DNA of 64,000 nucleotides from an uncultured Cohaesibacter sp. (lineage in GTDB: Bacteria > Pseudomonadota > Alphaproteobacteria > Rhizobiales > Cohaesibacteraceae). How positions within the stretch are numbered: the stretch's first letter is position 1; each line of letters begins with the position of its first letter. Under the pieces are notes generated by a model. The model had not been told where the DNA came from. It was given only the letters and a program-made list of their open reading frames with translations, and did no database searches. The stretch is taken from the NCBI RefSeq assembly GCF_963662805.1, contig NZ_OY759870.1, positions 172,081-236,080 of the forward strand, in the 5' to 3' direction. Below are positions 42,476 to 52,329 of this stretch, one piece after another. The translations under genes were made by a program, and so were the position numbers.

Positions 42476-43351
42476 ATGGTTGATCTGGCGAAAATTCGTG
42501 CAATCGACATTCACACCCATGCGGAAGAACCCTGCGGCTGCCATTCCGATGATGGTTATGACGAGCTCCAGTCCACCATGGCAAAGTATTTCCGTGCGCC
42601 ATGGAACCACCCGCCGACGGTGCCCGAGTCCGCACAGCATTATCGCGAGCAGAATATCGCAGCCGTGATCTTCCCGGTCGATGCCGAGAGGGAGACCGGC
42701 TATCGCCGCTACAAGAACGAAGAGGTGGCCGAGCTTGCCGCAAACAACAGCGACGTGCTGATCCCCTTTGCCTCCATTGATCCGTGGAAGGGCAAGATGG
42801 GCGTTCGCGAGGCACGCCGCCTGATGCGCGATTTCGGCATCAAGGGCTTCAAGTTCCATCCCACCATGCAGGGTTTCTACCCCAATGACCGCATCGCCTA
42901 CGCCCTTTATGAGGCCATCGAGGAAGAGGGCGGCATCGCCCTGTTCCACACCGGCCAGACCGGCGTCGGCTCCGGCATGCCCGGCGGCAATGGCATGCGT
43001 CTGAAATATTCCAACCCGATGTATATGGATGATGTGGCGGTGGATTTTCCCGAGCTGAAGATTATCCTCGCTCATCCCTCCTTCCCATGGCAGGAGGAGG
43101 CGCTGGCGGTGGCCCAACACAAGCCCAATGTCTACATCGACCTCTCCGGCTGGTCGCCGAAATATTTTCCCGAAATTCTGGTGCGCTACTGCAATTCCAT
43201 CCTGAGGAAAAAAGTCCTGTTCGGGTCCGACTGGCCGATGATCACGCCCGAGCGCTGGCTCGCCGATTTCGAGAAGATCGCCATAAAGGACGAACTGCGC
43301 GAAGACATCATCAAGGGCAACGCGGCCCGTCTGTTGGAGCTTGAGGGATGA
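42476..43351 (+). CDS. Amidohydrolase family protein, probable beta-ketoacyl-CoA hydrolase of the phenylpropanoid route
   Basis: A 291-residue amidohydrolase-2 type TIM-barrel protein with the metal-binding start IDIHTHAEEPCGC (about residues 10-22), FGIKGFKFHPTMQG, ILAHPSFPWQEEAL and the late metal Asp in FGSDWPMITPE. Relatives encoded beside phenylpropanoid CoA ligases, such as PhdC of Corynebacterium glutamicum and the 4-hydroxyphenyl-beta-ketoacyl-CoA hydrolase of Aromatoleum (from memory), release 4-hydroxybenzoate from the beta-keto thioester. The precise reaction here is inferred from context. Its stop overlaps the ATG of the acyl-CoA dehydrogenase gene. Confidence 0.82.
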   Translation: MVDLAKIRAIDIHTHAEEPCGCHSDDGYDELQSTMAKYFRAPWNHPPTVPESAQHYREQNIAAVIFPVDAERETGYRRYKNEEVAELAANNSDVLIPFASIDPWKGKMGVREARRLMRDFGIKGFKFHPTMQGFYPNDRIAYALYEAIEEEGGIALFHTGQTGVGSGMPGGNGMRLKYSNPMYMDDVAVDFPELKIILAHPSFPWQEEALAVAQHKPNVYIDLSGWSPKYFPEILVRYCNSILRKKVLFGSDWPMITPERWLADFEKIAIKDELREDIIKGNAARLLELEG

Positions 43352-44938
43352 AGCCCTTCACCGCGCCCATCGATGACATTCTCTTCTCGCTGACCCATGT
43401 GGCAGGTGCGGGAGATCTGCCCGACTGGGACGCGGACTTTGCCGCCGAGATCGCCGGGCATTTCGCCGCTTTTGTCGAGGCCGAGATTGCACCGCTTGAT
43501 GCCACCCGGCGATGCTGAGGGCTGCCGCCTTGAGAACGGGCGCGTCCAGATGCCCGATGGCTTCCGGGATGCCTATCATGCCTATGCCGAACAGGGTTGG
43601 CCGGGCCTCTCTGCACCCGAAGAGCACGGTGGGCAGGGGCTTGGCGACATCATGCAGGCGATTGTGGTCGAGATCCTCGCCGGAGCCAATCACAGCTTCC
43701 AGATGGTCACCGGCCTTGTGCCGGGTGCGATCCGCACCTTGCTGCGGTTTGGCACGGACACACAGAAAGCGCAGCATCTACCCGGCCTCGTCTCCGGTCA
43801 AACACTGGCCACCATGTGCCTCACGGAGCCGGGCGCTGGATCAGACCTGTCGCGCATCCGCTGCCGCGCCCGACAGGATGGCGAGATCTGGCGTATCGAA
43901 GGAGAAAAGATCTTCATATCCGGCGGCGATCAGGACATGAGCGAGACCATCCTGCATCTCGTTCTCGCCCGTACCTCAGATGATGGCATCAAGGGCCTGT
44001 CGCTGTTCCTCTGTCCCTCTGAGGCCTGCGACGGCAAGCGAAACAAAGTCTCGGTCACCCGGATCGAGGAGAAGATGGGGCTTCATGCCTCACCCACCTG
44101 CCAGATGGTCTTTGACGAGGCCGAAGCTGAACTGATCGGTGAGGAGGGGCAGGGGCTGCTCGCCATGTTCACCATGATGAACCACGCCCGCGCCGATGTG
44201 GCGCTGCAAGGGGTGGCTCATGCAGCCCGCGCATACGATATCGCAACAAGTTACGCTGTCGATCGCATGCAGGGGCGACAGGGCGACGGGACGCCCGCTG
44301 CACTTGCCGACCATGCGGATGTGCGGCGGATGTTCGATGAGATTGACCGGTTGGCAATTGGCGGCAGGGCAATGACGCACCTCGCTTTCGTCACCATGGA
44401 ACGGGGAGACAACCCTGCTCTCGTCGAAATCCTGACGCCTGTCGCGAAAAGCTATTGCACGGATGCTGGCATGCGAGCCGCCGAACTGGGCATGCAGGTG
44501 CTTGGCGGCTATGGCTATTTGCAGGAATACCGCCTCGAGCAGACCTATCGGGATGCGCGGATCACCGCGATCTACGAAGGCGCAAACGGCATCCACGCTC
44601 GCGCACTGGTTACCCGCCTCATCAAGGGGGAGCCAGCGAAAGCGCTGGAGGACTGGATCGCCCACCATCAAGCAGACCCGCTGGTCAATGAGTGCCTCAC
44701 TTTGTGGCGTGAGGCCCGTGAGAACGTTCTTGACGTCAAGGATCCAACACCCTTGGCACATGATTTCATGGCCTTGACGCAAATCGCTCTATTGGCGGGC
44801 CTTTGGGTGCGGATCGCGGAGGTGGCCGACAAACACTCTGACGAAGCGCGGATTAGGAATCTGGTCGAGCGCTCCCGTCTGGTGCTGAGGGCAGAAGGGG
44901 TCATGCATGCCCAGATGATTGCGGCTCTGTCCGGCTGA
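43348..44938 (+). CDS. Acyl-CoA dehydrogenase (frame broken near 43500)
   Basis: Flavoprotein of about 529 residues after correction. ATG 43348 overlaps the preceding stop (ATGA) and reads MKPFTAPIDDILFSLTHVAG to IAPLDATRRC, then a stop. The continuation PGDAEGCRLENGRVQMPDGF is in the next frame, so one extra base lies in about 43494-43510 (CCACCC). Family features include ATMCLTEPGAGSDLSRIRC (FAD/substrate binding), EKIFISGGDQD, MGLHASPTCQMVFDEA and GYGYLQEYRLEQTYRDARI. PhdB-type enzymes dehydrogenate dihydro-phenylpropanoyl-CoA to the cinnamoyl-CoA (known for C. glutamicum), extending the pathway to saturated side chains; that role here is inferred. Confidence 0.86.
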
Positions 44939-44964
44939 GCGGCGATCCCTTCAGTGGTATGAAA

Positions 44965-44988
44965 AACGCCCGTCGAATGACGGGCGTT
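44965..44988. terminator. Bidirectional terminator between acyl-CoA dehydrogenase and glcB genes
   Basis: AACGCCCGTC and GACGGGCGTT form a perfect 10-bp stem around GAAT. On the minus strand a TTTTT run follows, so it is strong for glcB; on the plus strand the T-tract is short. Confidence 0.85.
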
Positions 44989-45030
44989 CTGTCATGTTCA
45001 GATAGTCATTTGGCCATCAGACGCTCGGAA

Positions 45031-47196
45031 TCAGGTGCTCTGGCGCGCCTTGGCTTCCTTGCGCCGCTTGTGCAGCAGGGGTTCGGTGTAGCCGCTTGGT
45101 TGTTCCTTGCCCTTGAAGACCAAATCGCAGGCCGCCTGAAACGCCACGGAGCCTTCGAAATTACCCGCCATCGGCTGATAGGCCGGATCGCCTTCATTCT
45201 GCTTGTCGACCACCGCGGCCATGCGCTTCATGGTCTCCATCACCTGCTCTTCGGTGACGAGCCCATGGTGCAGCCAGTTGGCCATGTGCTGGCTGGAAAT
45301 GCGCAAGGTGGCGCGGTCTTCCATCAGGGCCACATCATTGATGTCGGGCACCTTGGAGCAGCCGACGCCCTGATCGACCCAGCGAACCACATAGCCCAGA
45401 ATGCCCTGCGCATTGTTGTCGAGTTCCTTCTGCACCGTGCCCGCATCGAGATTTGCGCCCTTCAACAGAGGCACGGTGAGGATGGCGTCGAGATCGGCAC
45501 GGCCGCACTGTTTGAGGCTCTCCTGAACCGAGGCGACACTGACAAGGTGATAATGCATGGCATGAAGGGTCGCCGCCGTCGGCGAGGGCACCCACGCGCA
45601 GCTGGCGCCCGCCTTCGGATGGCCGATCTTGGCCGTGAGCATCTCGGCCATCTCGTCAGGTTTCGCCCACATGCCCTTGCCGATCTGGGCCTTGCCCTGA
45701 AGACCGGCTTCAAGCCCGATGCCGACGTTCCAGTCCTCATAGGCGGCAATCCATGGCTCGCCCTTGATCGCATCCTTCGGCAGGAACGGGCCATAATCCA
45801 TCGAGGTGTGGATCTCGTCGCCGGTGCGATCAAGAAAGCCGGTGTTGATGAAGACGATCCGGTCCTTCACCTGACGGATGCATTCCTTGAGGTTGATGGT
45901 GGTGCGTCGCTCTTCGTCCATGACACCGATCTTGATGGTGTTGCGCGGCAGGGAGAAGGCATCTTCCACGCTGGCAAACAGGCGTTCGGCAAAGGCGACC
46001 TCTTCAGGGCCATGCATCTTGGGTTTGACAATATAGATGCTGCCGGTCCGGCTGTTGCCGCAGCGTTTGAGGTCATGAAGGGCACAGGCCACGGTGAAGT
46101 AGGCATCCATGATGCCTTCAAATATCTCTGCCCCATCACTGTCGAGGATCGCATCATTGGTCATCAGATGGCCGACGTTGCGAACGAGCAGAAGGCTGCG
46201 ACCATGCAGAACAATTGGTCCGCCGTCGATACCGATGTAGCTGCGATCCGGATTGAGATGGCGGGTCATCTTGGCGCCGCCCTTGACGAAGGTGTCTTCA
46301 AGATCCCCCTTCATCAGGCCCAGCCAGTTGCGATAGACAAGGCACTTGTCCTCGGCATCGACGGCCGCGACCGAATCTTCGCAATCCTGAATCGTACTCA
46401 TCGCCGATTCCAGAACCACATCCTTGACCCCGGCAGGCGACAGGCGCCCGATGGGATGATCCCTGTCGATCTGAAGCTCGATATGCAGGCCGTTGTTGAC
46501 AAACAGGATCACCTCGTTGTCCCGGTGACCGGCATATTGGCCAACCTTGGCGAGCCCGGTTTCGCTGCCATCTCTTAGCAATACGCCGAAGCGGCTGTGA
46601 TCGTAGGAGACGCTATAGGACACCACGTCGGCATGGCTGCCCGCCTTCAGCGGAACAGCCTGATCAAGGAAGGCGCAAGTTCTGGCGATGACCTCCCTGC
46701 CGCGCACTTCGTTGAACCCCTTGCCCGGCGCCAGCTCGCCATCGCGAGGCAGGGCATCGGTGCCGTAGAAGGCATCATAAAGGCTCCCCCAGCGGGCATT
46801 GGCCGCGTTGAGAGCGAAGCGGGCATTCATCACCGGCACCACGAGCTGCGGCCCGGCAATCAGCGCAATCTCGTCGTCGACATTATCCGTCCCGATGGTG
46901 AAGTCTTCGCCTTCGGGAAGCAGATAGCCGATGTCGCGAAGGAAGGCCTTGTAGTCCTCGGCGCTCACGTCGCGGCCCTTGTTGGCGCGGCACCAGTCAT
47001 CAATCTGGCTCTGCAGAGCATCCCGCTTTTGAAGCAAAGCGCGATTGATGGGGGTCAGGCTGGCAACGCCTTCCGATAGGCCACGCCAGAAACTGTCGGC
47101 ATCAAGCTCAGTGCCAGGCAGGATGTCCGTTTCGAGCAATTCCACCAGCTGCTCATCGACCTGCAATCCGAATTTTTCCAATCTGCTCGGCATCAT
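45031..47196 (-). CDS. glcB: Malate synthase G
   Basis: Condenses glyoxylate with acetyl-CoA to give malate. The 721-residue monomeric G-type enzyme has the expected length and motifs, including LPEGEDFTIGTDNVDDEIAL, VLESAMSTIQDCEDSVAAVD (catalytic and Mg-binding region), YRNWLGLMKGDLEDTF, KMHGPEEVAFAERLF and DEERRTTINLKECIR. Its placement at the edge of the purine-degradation genes makes sense because AllA releases glyoxylate. MM at the start leaves two possible initiation codons. Confidence 0.97.
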   Translation of the reverse strand: MMPSRLEKFGLQVDEQLVELLETDILPGTELDADSFWRGLSEGVASLTPINRALLQKRDALQSQIDDWCRANKGRDVSAEDYKAFLRDIGYLLPEGEDFTIGTDNVDDEIALIAGPQLVVPVMNARFALNAANARWGSLYDAFYGTDALPRDGELAPGKGFNEVRGREVIARTCAFLDQAVPLKAGSHADVVSYSVSYDHSRFGVLLRDGSETGLAKVGQYAGHRDNEVILFVNNGLHIELQIDRDHPIGRLSPAGVKDVVLESAMSTIQDCEDSVAAVDAEDKCLVYRNWLGLMKGDLEDTFVKGGAKMTRHLNPDRSYIGIDGGPIVLHGRSLLLVRNVGHLMTNDAILDSDGAEIFEGIMDAYFTVACALHDLKRCGNSRTGSIYIVKPKMHGPEEVAFAERLFASVEDAFSLPRNTIKIGVMDEERRTTINLKECIRQVKDRIVFINTGFLDRTGDEIHTSMDYGPFLPKDAIKGEPWIAAYEDWNVGIGLEAGLQGKAQIGKGMWAKPDEMAEMLTAKIGHPKAGASCAWVPSPTAATLHAMHYHLVSVASVQESLKQCGRADLDAILTVPLLKGANLDAGTVQKELDNNAQGILGYVVRWVDQGVGCSKVPDINDVALMEDRATLRISSQHMANWLHHGLVTEEQVMETMKRMAAVVDKQNEGDPAYQPMAGNFEGSVAFQAACDLVFKGKEQPSGYTEPLLHKRRKEAKARQST

Positions 47197-47494
47197 TTCC
47201 GTCCCTTTGAACCTGTCCCGCTTGGCTGCGACCGTACAAACGACGCGCGCGGGATCCCTGAATTAGCGTGCGGGATTATGGCCCCAATGAATTGGCTCTG
47301 GAAAGACGAAAAATCTCATTATTTTCAAATATTGAAAGAGGATGCTTCTTCTCAAACCATTGATCCATGCGGTTGGCAAAAGCGCCCGGACCGGGTTTGA
47401 TGGGCGAACAGCGTTGCACCGTCCTCCGGGCCAGAGGAAAGAGACGCTGCAAGAAAACTCCCCTCGTGATGCACTGTGTGATGAAAGACAAACA

Positions 47495-48323
47495 ATGCAG
47501 AAGACGCGCTACTTTGCACCAGAAGGCGGACTGCCGCCCCAGACCCAGCTCCTGACAGACCGGGCGGTCTTCACCAATAGCTATGCGGTGATTCCGAAAG
47601 GGACACTCCGAGATATCACCTGCAGCCGCCTGCCCTTCTGGGAGGGGATGCGCATGTGGGTGCTCGCGCGCCCTCTGACGGGGTTCGCCGAGACCTTCTC
47701 CCATTATGTGGTTGAGCTTGAGCCCGGTGGTGGCAGCGAAAATCCCGAAACCGACGAGCGCGCCGAGGGCGCCCTGTTTGTCGTCGCCGGGTCAATCCGG
47801 GGTCGAGATTGGCGGCAAAAGCCATGACCTGTCCGATGGCGGCTTTGCCTATCTACCCGCGGGCGAACACTGGACGATTACCAACAGTGGCAGTGAGCTT
47901 GCCAAGTTCCACTGGATTCGCAAGGCCTACATCGCCGTGCCGGGCCTTGAGAAACCCGAGCCGCTGTTCGTCGCCAGTGAGGCCGACATCACTCCGAGCC
48001 CGATGCCGGATACCGACGGAAAATGGGCGACCACCCGCTTCGTCGATCAGGCCGACCTGCGCCACGACATGCACATCACCGTGGTCACCCTTCAGCCCGG
48101 AGCGGTGATTCCCTTCCTTGAGACCCATGTCATGGAGCACGGGCTCTATGTGCTCGAAGGCAAGGGCGTCTACAAACTCAATCAGGATTGGGTCGAAGTG
48201 GAAGCCGGTGATTACATGTGGCTGCGCTCCTTCTGCCCACAGGCCTGCTATGCTGGTGGGCCTGGCAACTTCCGCTATCTGCTCTACAAGGATGTCAATC
48301 GGCACATGGCATTTCTGCCATAG
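47495..48323 (+). CDS. allE: (S)-ureidoglycine aminohydrolase (frame broken near 47795)
   Basis: Manganese bicupin that releases ammonia from (S)-ureidoglycine to give (S)-ureidoglycolate. Reading from ATG 47495 gives MQKTRYFAPEGGLPPQTQLL, then YAVIPKGTLRDITCSRLPFW and VELEPGGGSENPETDERAEG. One extra base in about 47788-47803 (TCCGGGG) breaks the frame after LFVVAG. The second frame continues GVEIGGKSHDLSDGGFAYLP, HVMEHGLYVLEGKGVYKLN and WLRSFCPQACYAGG, ending at 48323. Corrected length is about 275 residues, close to E. coli AllE (261). It is divergent from glcB and upstream of xdhABC. The allantoate amidohydrolase that makes its substrate is not in the window. Confidence 0.87.
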
Positions 48324-48324
48324 C

Positions 48325-48356
48325 AACCACTGATGCCGTTATGGCATCAGTGGTTT
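48325..48356. terminator. Strong hairpin after allE
   Basis: AACCACTGATGCC pairs with GGCATCAGTGGTT (13 bp) around GTTAT directly after the stop codon. The T-tract is short, but the stem is long and fully paired. Confidence 0.75.
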
Positions 48357-48420
48357 GACTGTCGTTTCCATTGTTTGACTTTTCCTGAAACTGTCGTAGT
48401 ATTTTTTATGTTTTTGAAAA

Positions 48421-48473
48421 GATACCGGTCCTCTAGGCTCGGAGGATCGGGGGTACCGATAATATTATTTTTG
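48421..48473 (+). promoter_or_regulatory. Structured xdhA leader, possible switch
   Basis: GGTCCTC (48427-48433) can pair with GAGGATC (48442-48448), with TACC/GGTA (48423-48426, 48452-48455) as an outer stem. The alternative hairpin ATCGG-GGGTA-CCGAT (48446-48460) uses some of the same bases and is followed by a T-rich tract. Two exclusive folds 54 bases before the xdhA start look like an attenuator or riboswitch. The xanthine-I (NMT1) class is known near such genes, but the match is a guess. Confidence 0.4.
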
Positions 48474-48513
48474 TATCCATATCCCGCGATGCGCAATTTC
48501 AAGGGGACGACCA

Positions 48514-49971
48514 ATGCCTTCTCTTCGCAGGGAAATTCGCTTCTGGCTCAATGACCGCCTCGTGCAGATCGGAGCCTGTTCGCCAACCGAAACCCTGCTC
48601 GATTTTCTGCGAATCGAACAGCGCCTGACCGGCACCAAGGAAGGATGCGCCGAAGGGGACTGCGGCGCCTGCACGGTGCTGGTCGGGCGCTTGACCAAGG
48701 GACGTCTCGTCTATGAGACCGTCAATGCCTGTATCCGCTTCCTGCCAAGCCTTGATGGTTGTCACATCGTCACCATCGAAGCGCTAAAGGGCGAGGCCGA
48801 TGGCTTGCACCCGGTGCAGAAAGCGATGGTTGATCATCACGGCAGCCAGTGCGGCTTTTGCACCCCCGGCATCGTCATGTCGCTCTATGCACTCTGGATG
48901 CAGTCGCCCAATCCGTCGCGAGAGGCGGTCGAGGTGGCCTTGCAAGGCAATCTCTGCCGTTGCACCGGCTACCGGCCGATCCTTGATGCTGCCGCCGCCA
49001 TCAGTGACTATGGCAATCCGGCCTCCGACTGGCTGGAGATGGAACGCGAGGTCAACTTCAACCGCCTTCTGGAGCTCAAGGACGGCGCTCGGGTGGTGAT
49101 CGAGAAAGACGGCGAACGGGCGATCCTGCCAGCGAGCCTTGAGGACCTTTCGACCGTGCGCCTTGAGGAACCGGACGCCACCATCATCGCGGGCAACACC
49201 GATGTCGGGCTTTGGGTGACCAAGCATTTGAAGAAGCTCCAGACCGTTCTCTTCATCAACCATCTCGAAGAGCTCAAGGAAATCAACGCGACCGAGCATT
49301 GCCTCTTCATCGGCGCTGGCGTGACCTATTCCGAGGCCGCCGGGGCAATCGCCGAGTGCTATCCTCACCTCGCCGATTTCTGGTCGCGGATTGCCGGGCA
49401 ACAGATCCGCAACATGGGTACCATCGGCGGCAACATCGCCAACGGCTCGCCCATCGGTGACCTGCCGCCGGTGCTCATTGCGCTTGGGGCCGAGATCACC
49501 CTGCGCCGCGGCCATGATCTCCGGCATATGCCGCTTGAGCGCTTCTTCATCGACTATGGCAAACAGGATCGTGCGACGGGAGACTTCCTCGAAATGATCC
49601 GAATCCCTAGCCTTGAAGACACAAATCTCTGCGCGGCCTACAAGATTTCAAAGCGTCGCGACGAGGATATCTCCTCGGTCAGCGCCGGTTTCTTTATGGA
49701 TGTCACCGACGGCATCATCCGGCGCGCGCGCATCGCCTTTGGCGGCATGGCTGGCGTACCGAAACGGGCCGTGGCCGCCGAGAAGGTTCTGGTTGGCAAA
49801 CCCTTCACGGAAGCAACGATGCTTGCCGCAGCAGCCGAGCTGCCTTCAGACTTCACGCCGCTCACCGACTGGCGAGCGAGTGATACCTATCGCATGAAAG
49901 TGGCACAGAATCTGTTCCGGCGGTTCTTCATCGAACAGACGGCACCTGCAAAGGGAGTGGCTGCGGAATGA
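48514..49971 (+). CDS. xdhA: Xanthine dehydrogenase small subunit (2Fe-2S and FAD)
   Basis: Oxidises hypoxanthine and xanthine to urate with XdhB. The 485-residue protein starts with a plant-type ferredoxin domain (GTKEGCAEGDCGACTVLVG), followed by the second cluster domain (GSQCGFCTPGIVMSLYALW, GNLCRCTGYRPILDA). From about residue 190 comes the FAD domain with TIIAGNTDVGLWVTKH and GTIGGNIANGSPIGDLPP. AAGGGG lies before the ATG. It overlaps xdhB by four bases (ATGA). Confidence 0.96.
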   Translation: MPSLRREIRFWLNDRLVQIGACSPTETLLDFLRIEQRLTGTKEGCAEGDCGACTVLVGRLTKGRLVYETVNACIRFLPSLDGCHIVTIEALKGEADGLHPVQKAMVDHHGSQCGFCTPGIVMSLYALWMQSPNPSREAVEVALQGNLCRCTGYRPILDAAAAISDYGNPASDWLEMEREVNFNRLLELKDGARVVIEKDGERAILPASLEDLSTVRLEEPDATIIAGNTDVGLWVTKHLKKLQTVLFINHLEELKEINATEHCLFIGAGVTYSEAAGAIAECYPHLADFWSRIAGQQIRNMGTIGGNIANGSPIGDLPPVLIALGAEITLRRGHDLRHMPLERFFIDYGKQDRATGDFLEMIRIPSLEDTNLCAAYKISKRRDEDISSVSAGFFMDVTDGIIRRARIAFGGMAGVPKRAVAAEKVLVGKPFTEATMLAAAAELPSDFTPLTDWRASDTYRMKVAQNLFRRFFIEQTAPAKGVAAE

Positions 49972-52318
49972 AACAGGATGCCAAGGTGACTTCTGGGCCA
50001 GCCGCCGCAATCATCGGCTCGGCTCATGATAGCCATATCCACGAGTCGGCCATCAAGCATGTGACCGGCGCAGCCGACTATACCGACGACCTGATGGAGC
50101 CAATCGGTACTCTGCATGCCGCTCTCGGCCTCTCCGAGCGAGCCCATGCACGCATTCTGTCGATGGATCTGTCTGACTGCGAGGCGAGCGAAGGGGTCGT
50201 TGCCGTGCTGACCGCAGCCAGCATCCCCGGCGTCAACGACATCAGCCCCAATCATCTTGATGACGAGCCGGTTTTTCCTGAAGAGATGGTCGAATTCTAT
50301 GGCCAGCCGTTGTTTGCTGTGGTCGCCGCGACCCGCGAGCTGGCCCGCCGTGCCGTCCGTAAAGCCCGGATCGAGTATGAAGATCTGCCCTTCGCGACCG
50401 ACGTTGCCGAGGCGCGGGACAAAGATTTTCCCTATGTCTACAAACCGATGAAACTGGAGCGCGGCGATGTCGAGGCCGGTTTCAGGGATGCCCCCCACCG
50501 CATCACCTCGCGCATGACAATTGGCGGGCAGGATCACATGTATCTGGAAGGCCACATTGCTTTTGCCCTGCCCGGCGAGGATGAGGATGTGCTGCTTTAT
50601 TGCTCGACCCAGCACCCCAGCGAAGCCCAGCATATGGTCGCCAAGGTGCTCGGTGTTCCGTCCCATTCGGTCACGGTTCAGGTGCGCCGCATGGGTGGTG
50701 GATTTGGTGGCAAGGAAACCCAGATGAACATCTTTGCAGCCGTCGCAGCGATGGCCGCCAAGAAGCTCGACCGACCGGTGAAACTGCGCCCGGATCGCGA
50801 CGATGACATGGTCGCGACCGGCAAACGCCACGACTTCGTCATCGACTATGACGTTGCTTTTGATGACGAGGGCCGGGTGCTGGCGATGGAAGGCGATTTT
50901 GCCGCTCGCTGTGGCTACTCCGCCGACCTGTCCGGTGCGGTCACCGACCGGGCGCTCTTCCACGCCGACAATGCCTATTTCTACCCCAATGTCCGCGTGC
51001 GCTCCCATCCGATGAAGACCAACACGGTTTCCAACACCGCCTTCCGCGGTTTTGGTGGTCCCCAAGGCGTGATCGTTGCCGAGCGGATCATGGAAGAGAT
51101 CGCCTATGCCCTCGGCAAGGATCCGCTCGAGATCCGCAAGCTGAACTATTACGGCGGCGAGGGACGGGACGTCACGCCCTATCATCAGCAGGTCGAGGAC
51201 AACATCCTCGAGCGCGTTACCTCCGAGCTGGAGGAGAGCTCAGATTATCAGGCGCGCCGCGTAGCGATTCTCGCTTTCAACAAGGACGCCAACGAGGCGG
51301 GCAGCATCCATCGCAAGGGCATCGCCTTCACGCCGGTAAAGTTCGGCATTTCCTTCACCGCCACACACTTCAATCAGGCGGGCAGCCTCTTGCACATCTA
51401 CTCCGATGGCTCGATGCAGCTCAACCATGGCGGCACAGAAATGGGCCAGGGCCTCAACACAAAGGTCGCTCAGGTCATTGCCGAAGCCTTCCAGATCGAC
51501 ATTGCCCGCATCAAGATCACCCGCACCGCGACCGACAAGGTGCCCAACACCTCTGCCACTGCAGCGTCGTCCGGCACGGACCTCAACGGCATGGCCGCCC
51601 TTGATGCGGCCAACCAGCTCAAGGCCCGGCTCGTTGCCTTCGCTGCCGAGAAATGGTCCGTCGAGGAAAGCGCGGTGGAGTTTCTGCCCAATCGGGTCAA
51701 GGTCGGAGACGAAATCCTCAGCTTTGACGAGTTCATCACGCTCGCCTATCAGGCCCGCGTGCATCTGTCGGCGGCAGGCTTCTACAAAACCCCGAAGATC
51801 CACTGGAACCGGGACGAGGGCAAGGGTCGTCCCTTCTTCTATTACGCCTACGGTGCTGCGGTCTCCGAGGTGACCATCGACACGCTGACCGGCGAATATG
51901 TCATCGACCGCACCGACGTGCTGCATGATGTTGGCAAGTCGCTCAACCCCGCCATCGACAAGGGACAGGTCGAGGGTGCCTTTGTGCAGGGCATGGGCTG
52001 GCTGACCACCGAAGAGCTGTGGTGGGATGACAAGGGTCGCCTCAGAACCCACGCACCGAGCACCTACAAGATCCCGTTGGCAAGCGACATCCCGCGCATT
52101 TTCAATGTCGAGCTTGCCACATGGTCCGAAAACCCGGAGCGCACGATCAAACGATCCAAGGCCGTGGGGGAGCCCCCCTTCATGCTGGCCATATCGGTAC
52201 TCGAAGCGCTTTCGATGGCGGTTGCCAGTGTCGATGACTATCGCACCTGCCCCCGCCTTGAAGCCCCCGCAACCCCGAGCGGATCCTGCTGGCCGTGGAG
52301 GCTTTGCAGAAGAACTAG
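49968..52318 (+). CDS. xdhB: Xanthine dehydrogenase molybdopterin-binding subunit (frame broken near the 3' end)
   Basis: The molybdenum subunit of xanthine dehydrogenase, about 783 residues once corrected. Motifs: GGQDHMYLEGHIAFALPGED, RRMGGGFGGKETQM (molybdopterin contact), NTAFRGFGGPQGV, GGTEMGQGLNTKVAQV, SSGTDLNG, and KAVGEPPFMLAISVLEALSM with the catalytic glutamate. As given, the frame slips after EAPATP at a CCCC run (52273-52276) with one C apparently missing. With it restored the end reads ERILLAVEALQKN and stops at 52318. Uncorrected, the frame would run to 52385 into xdhC. Confidence 0.93.
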
Positions 52319-52329
52319 GAGACCAGCCC

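Noticed and set aside
44959..46578. Plus-strand open frame opposite malate synthase G
   Set aside because: Antisense shadow of a well-conserved gene.
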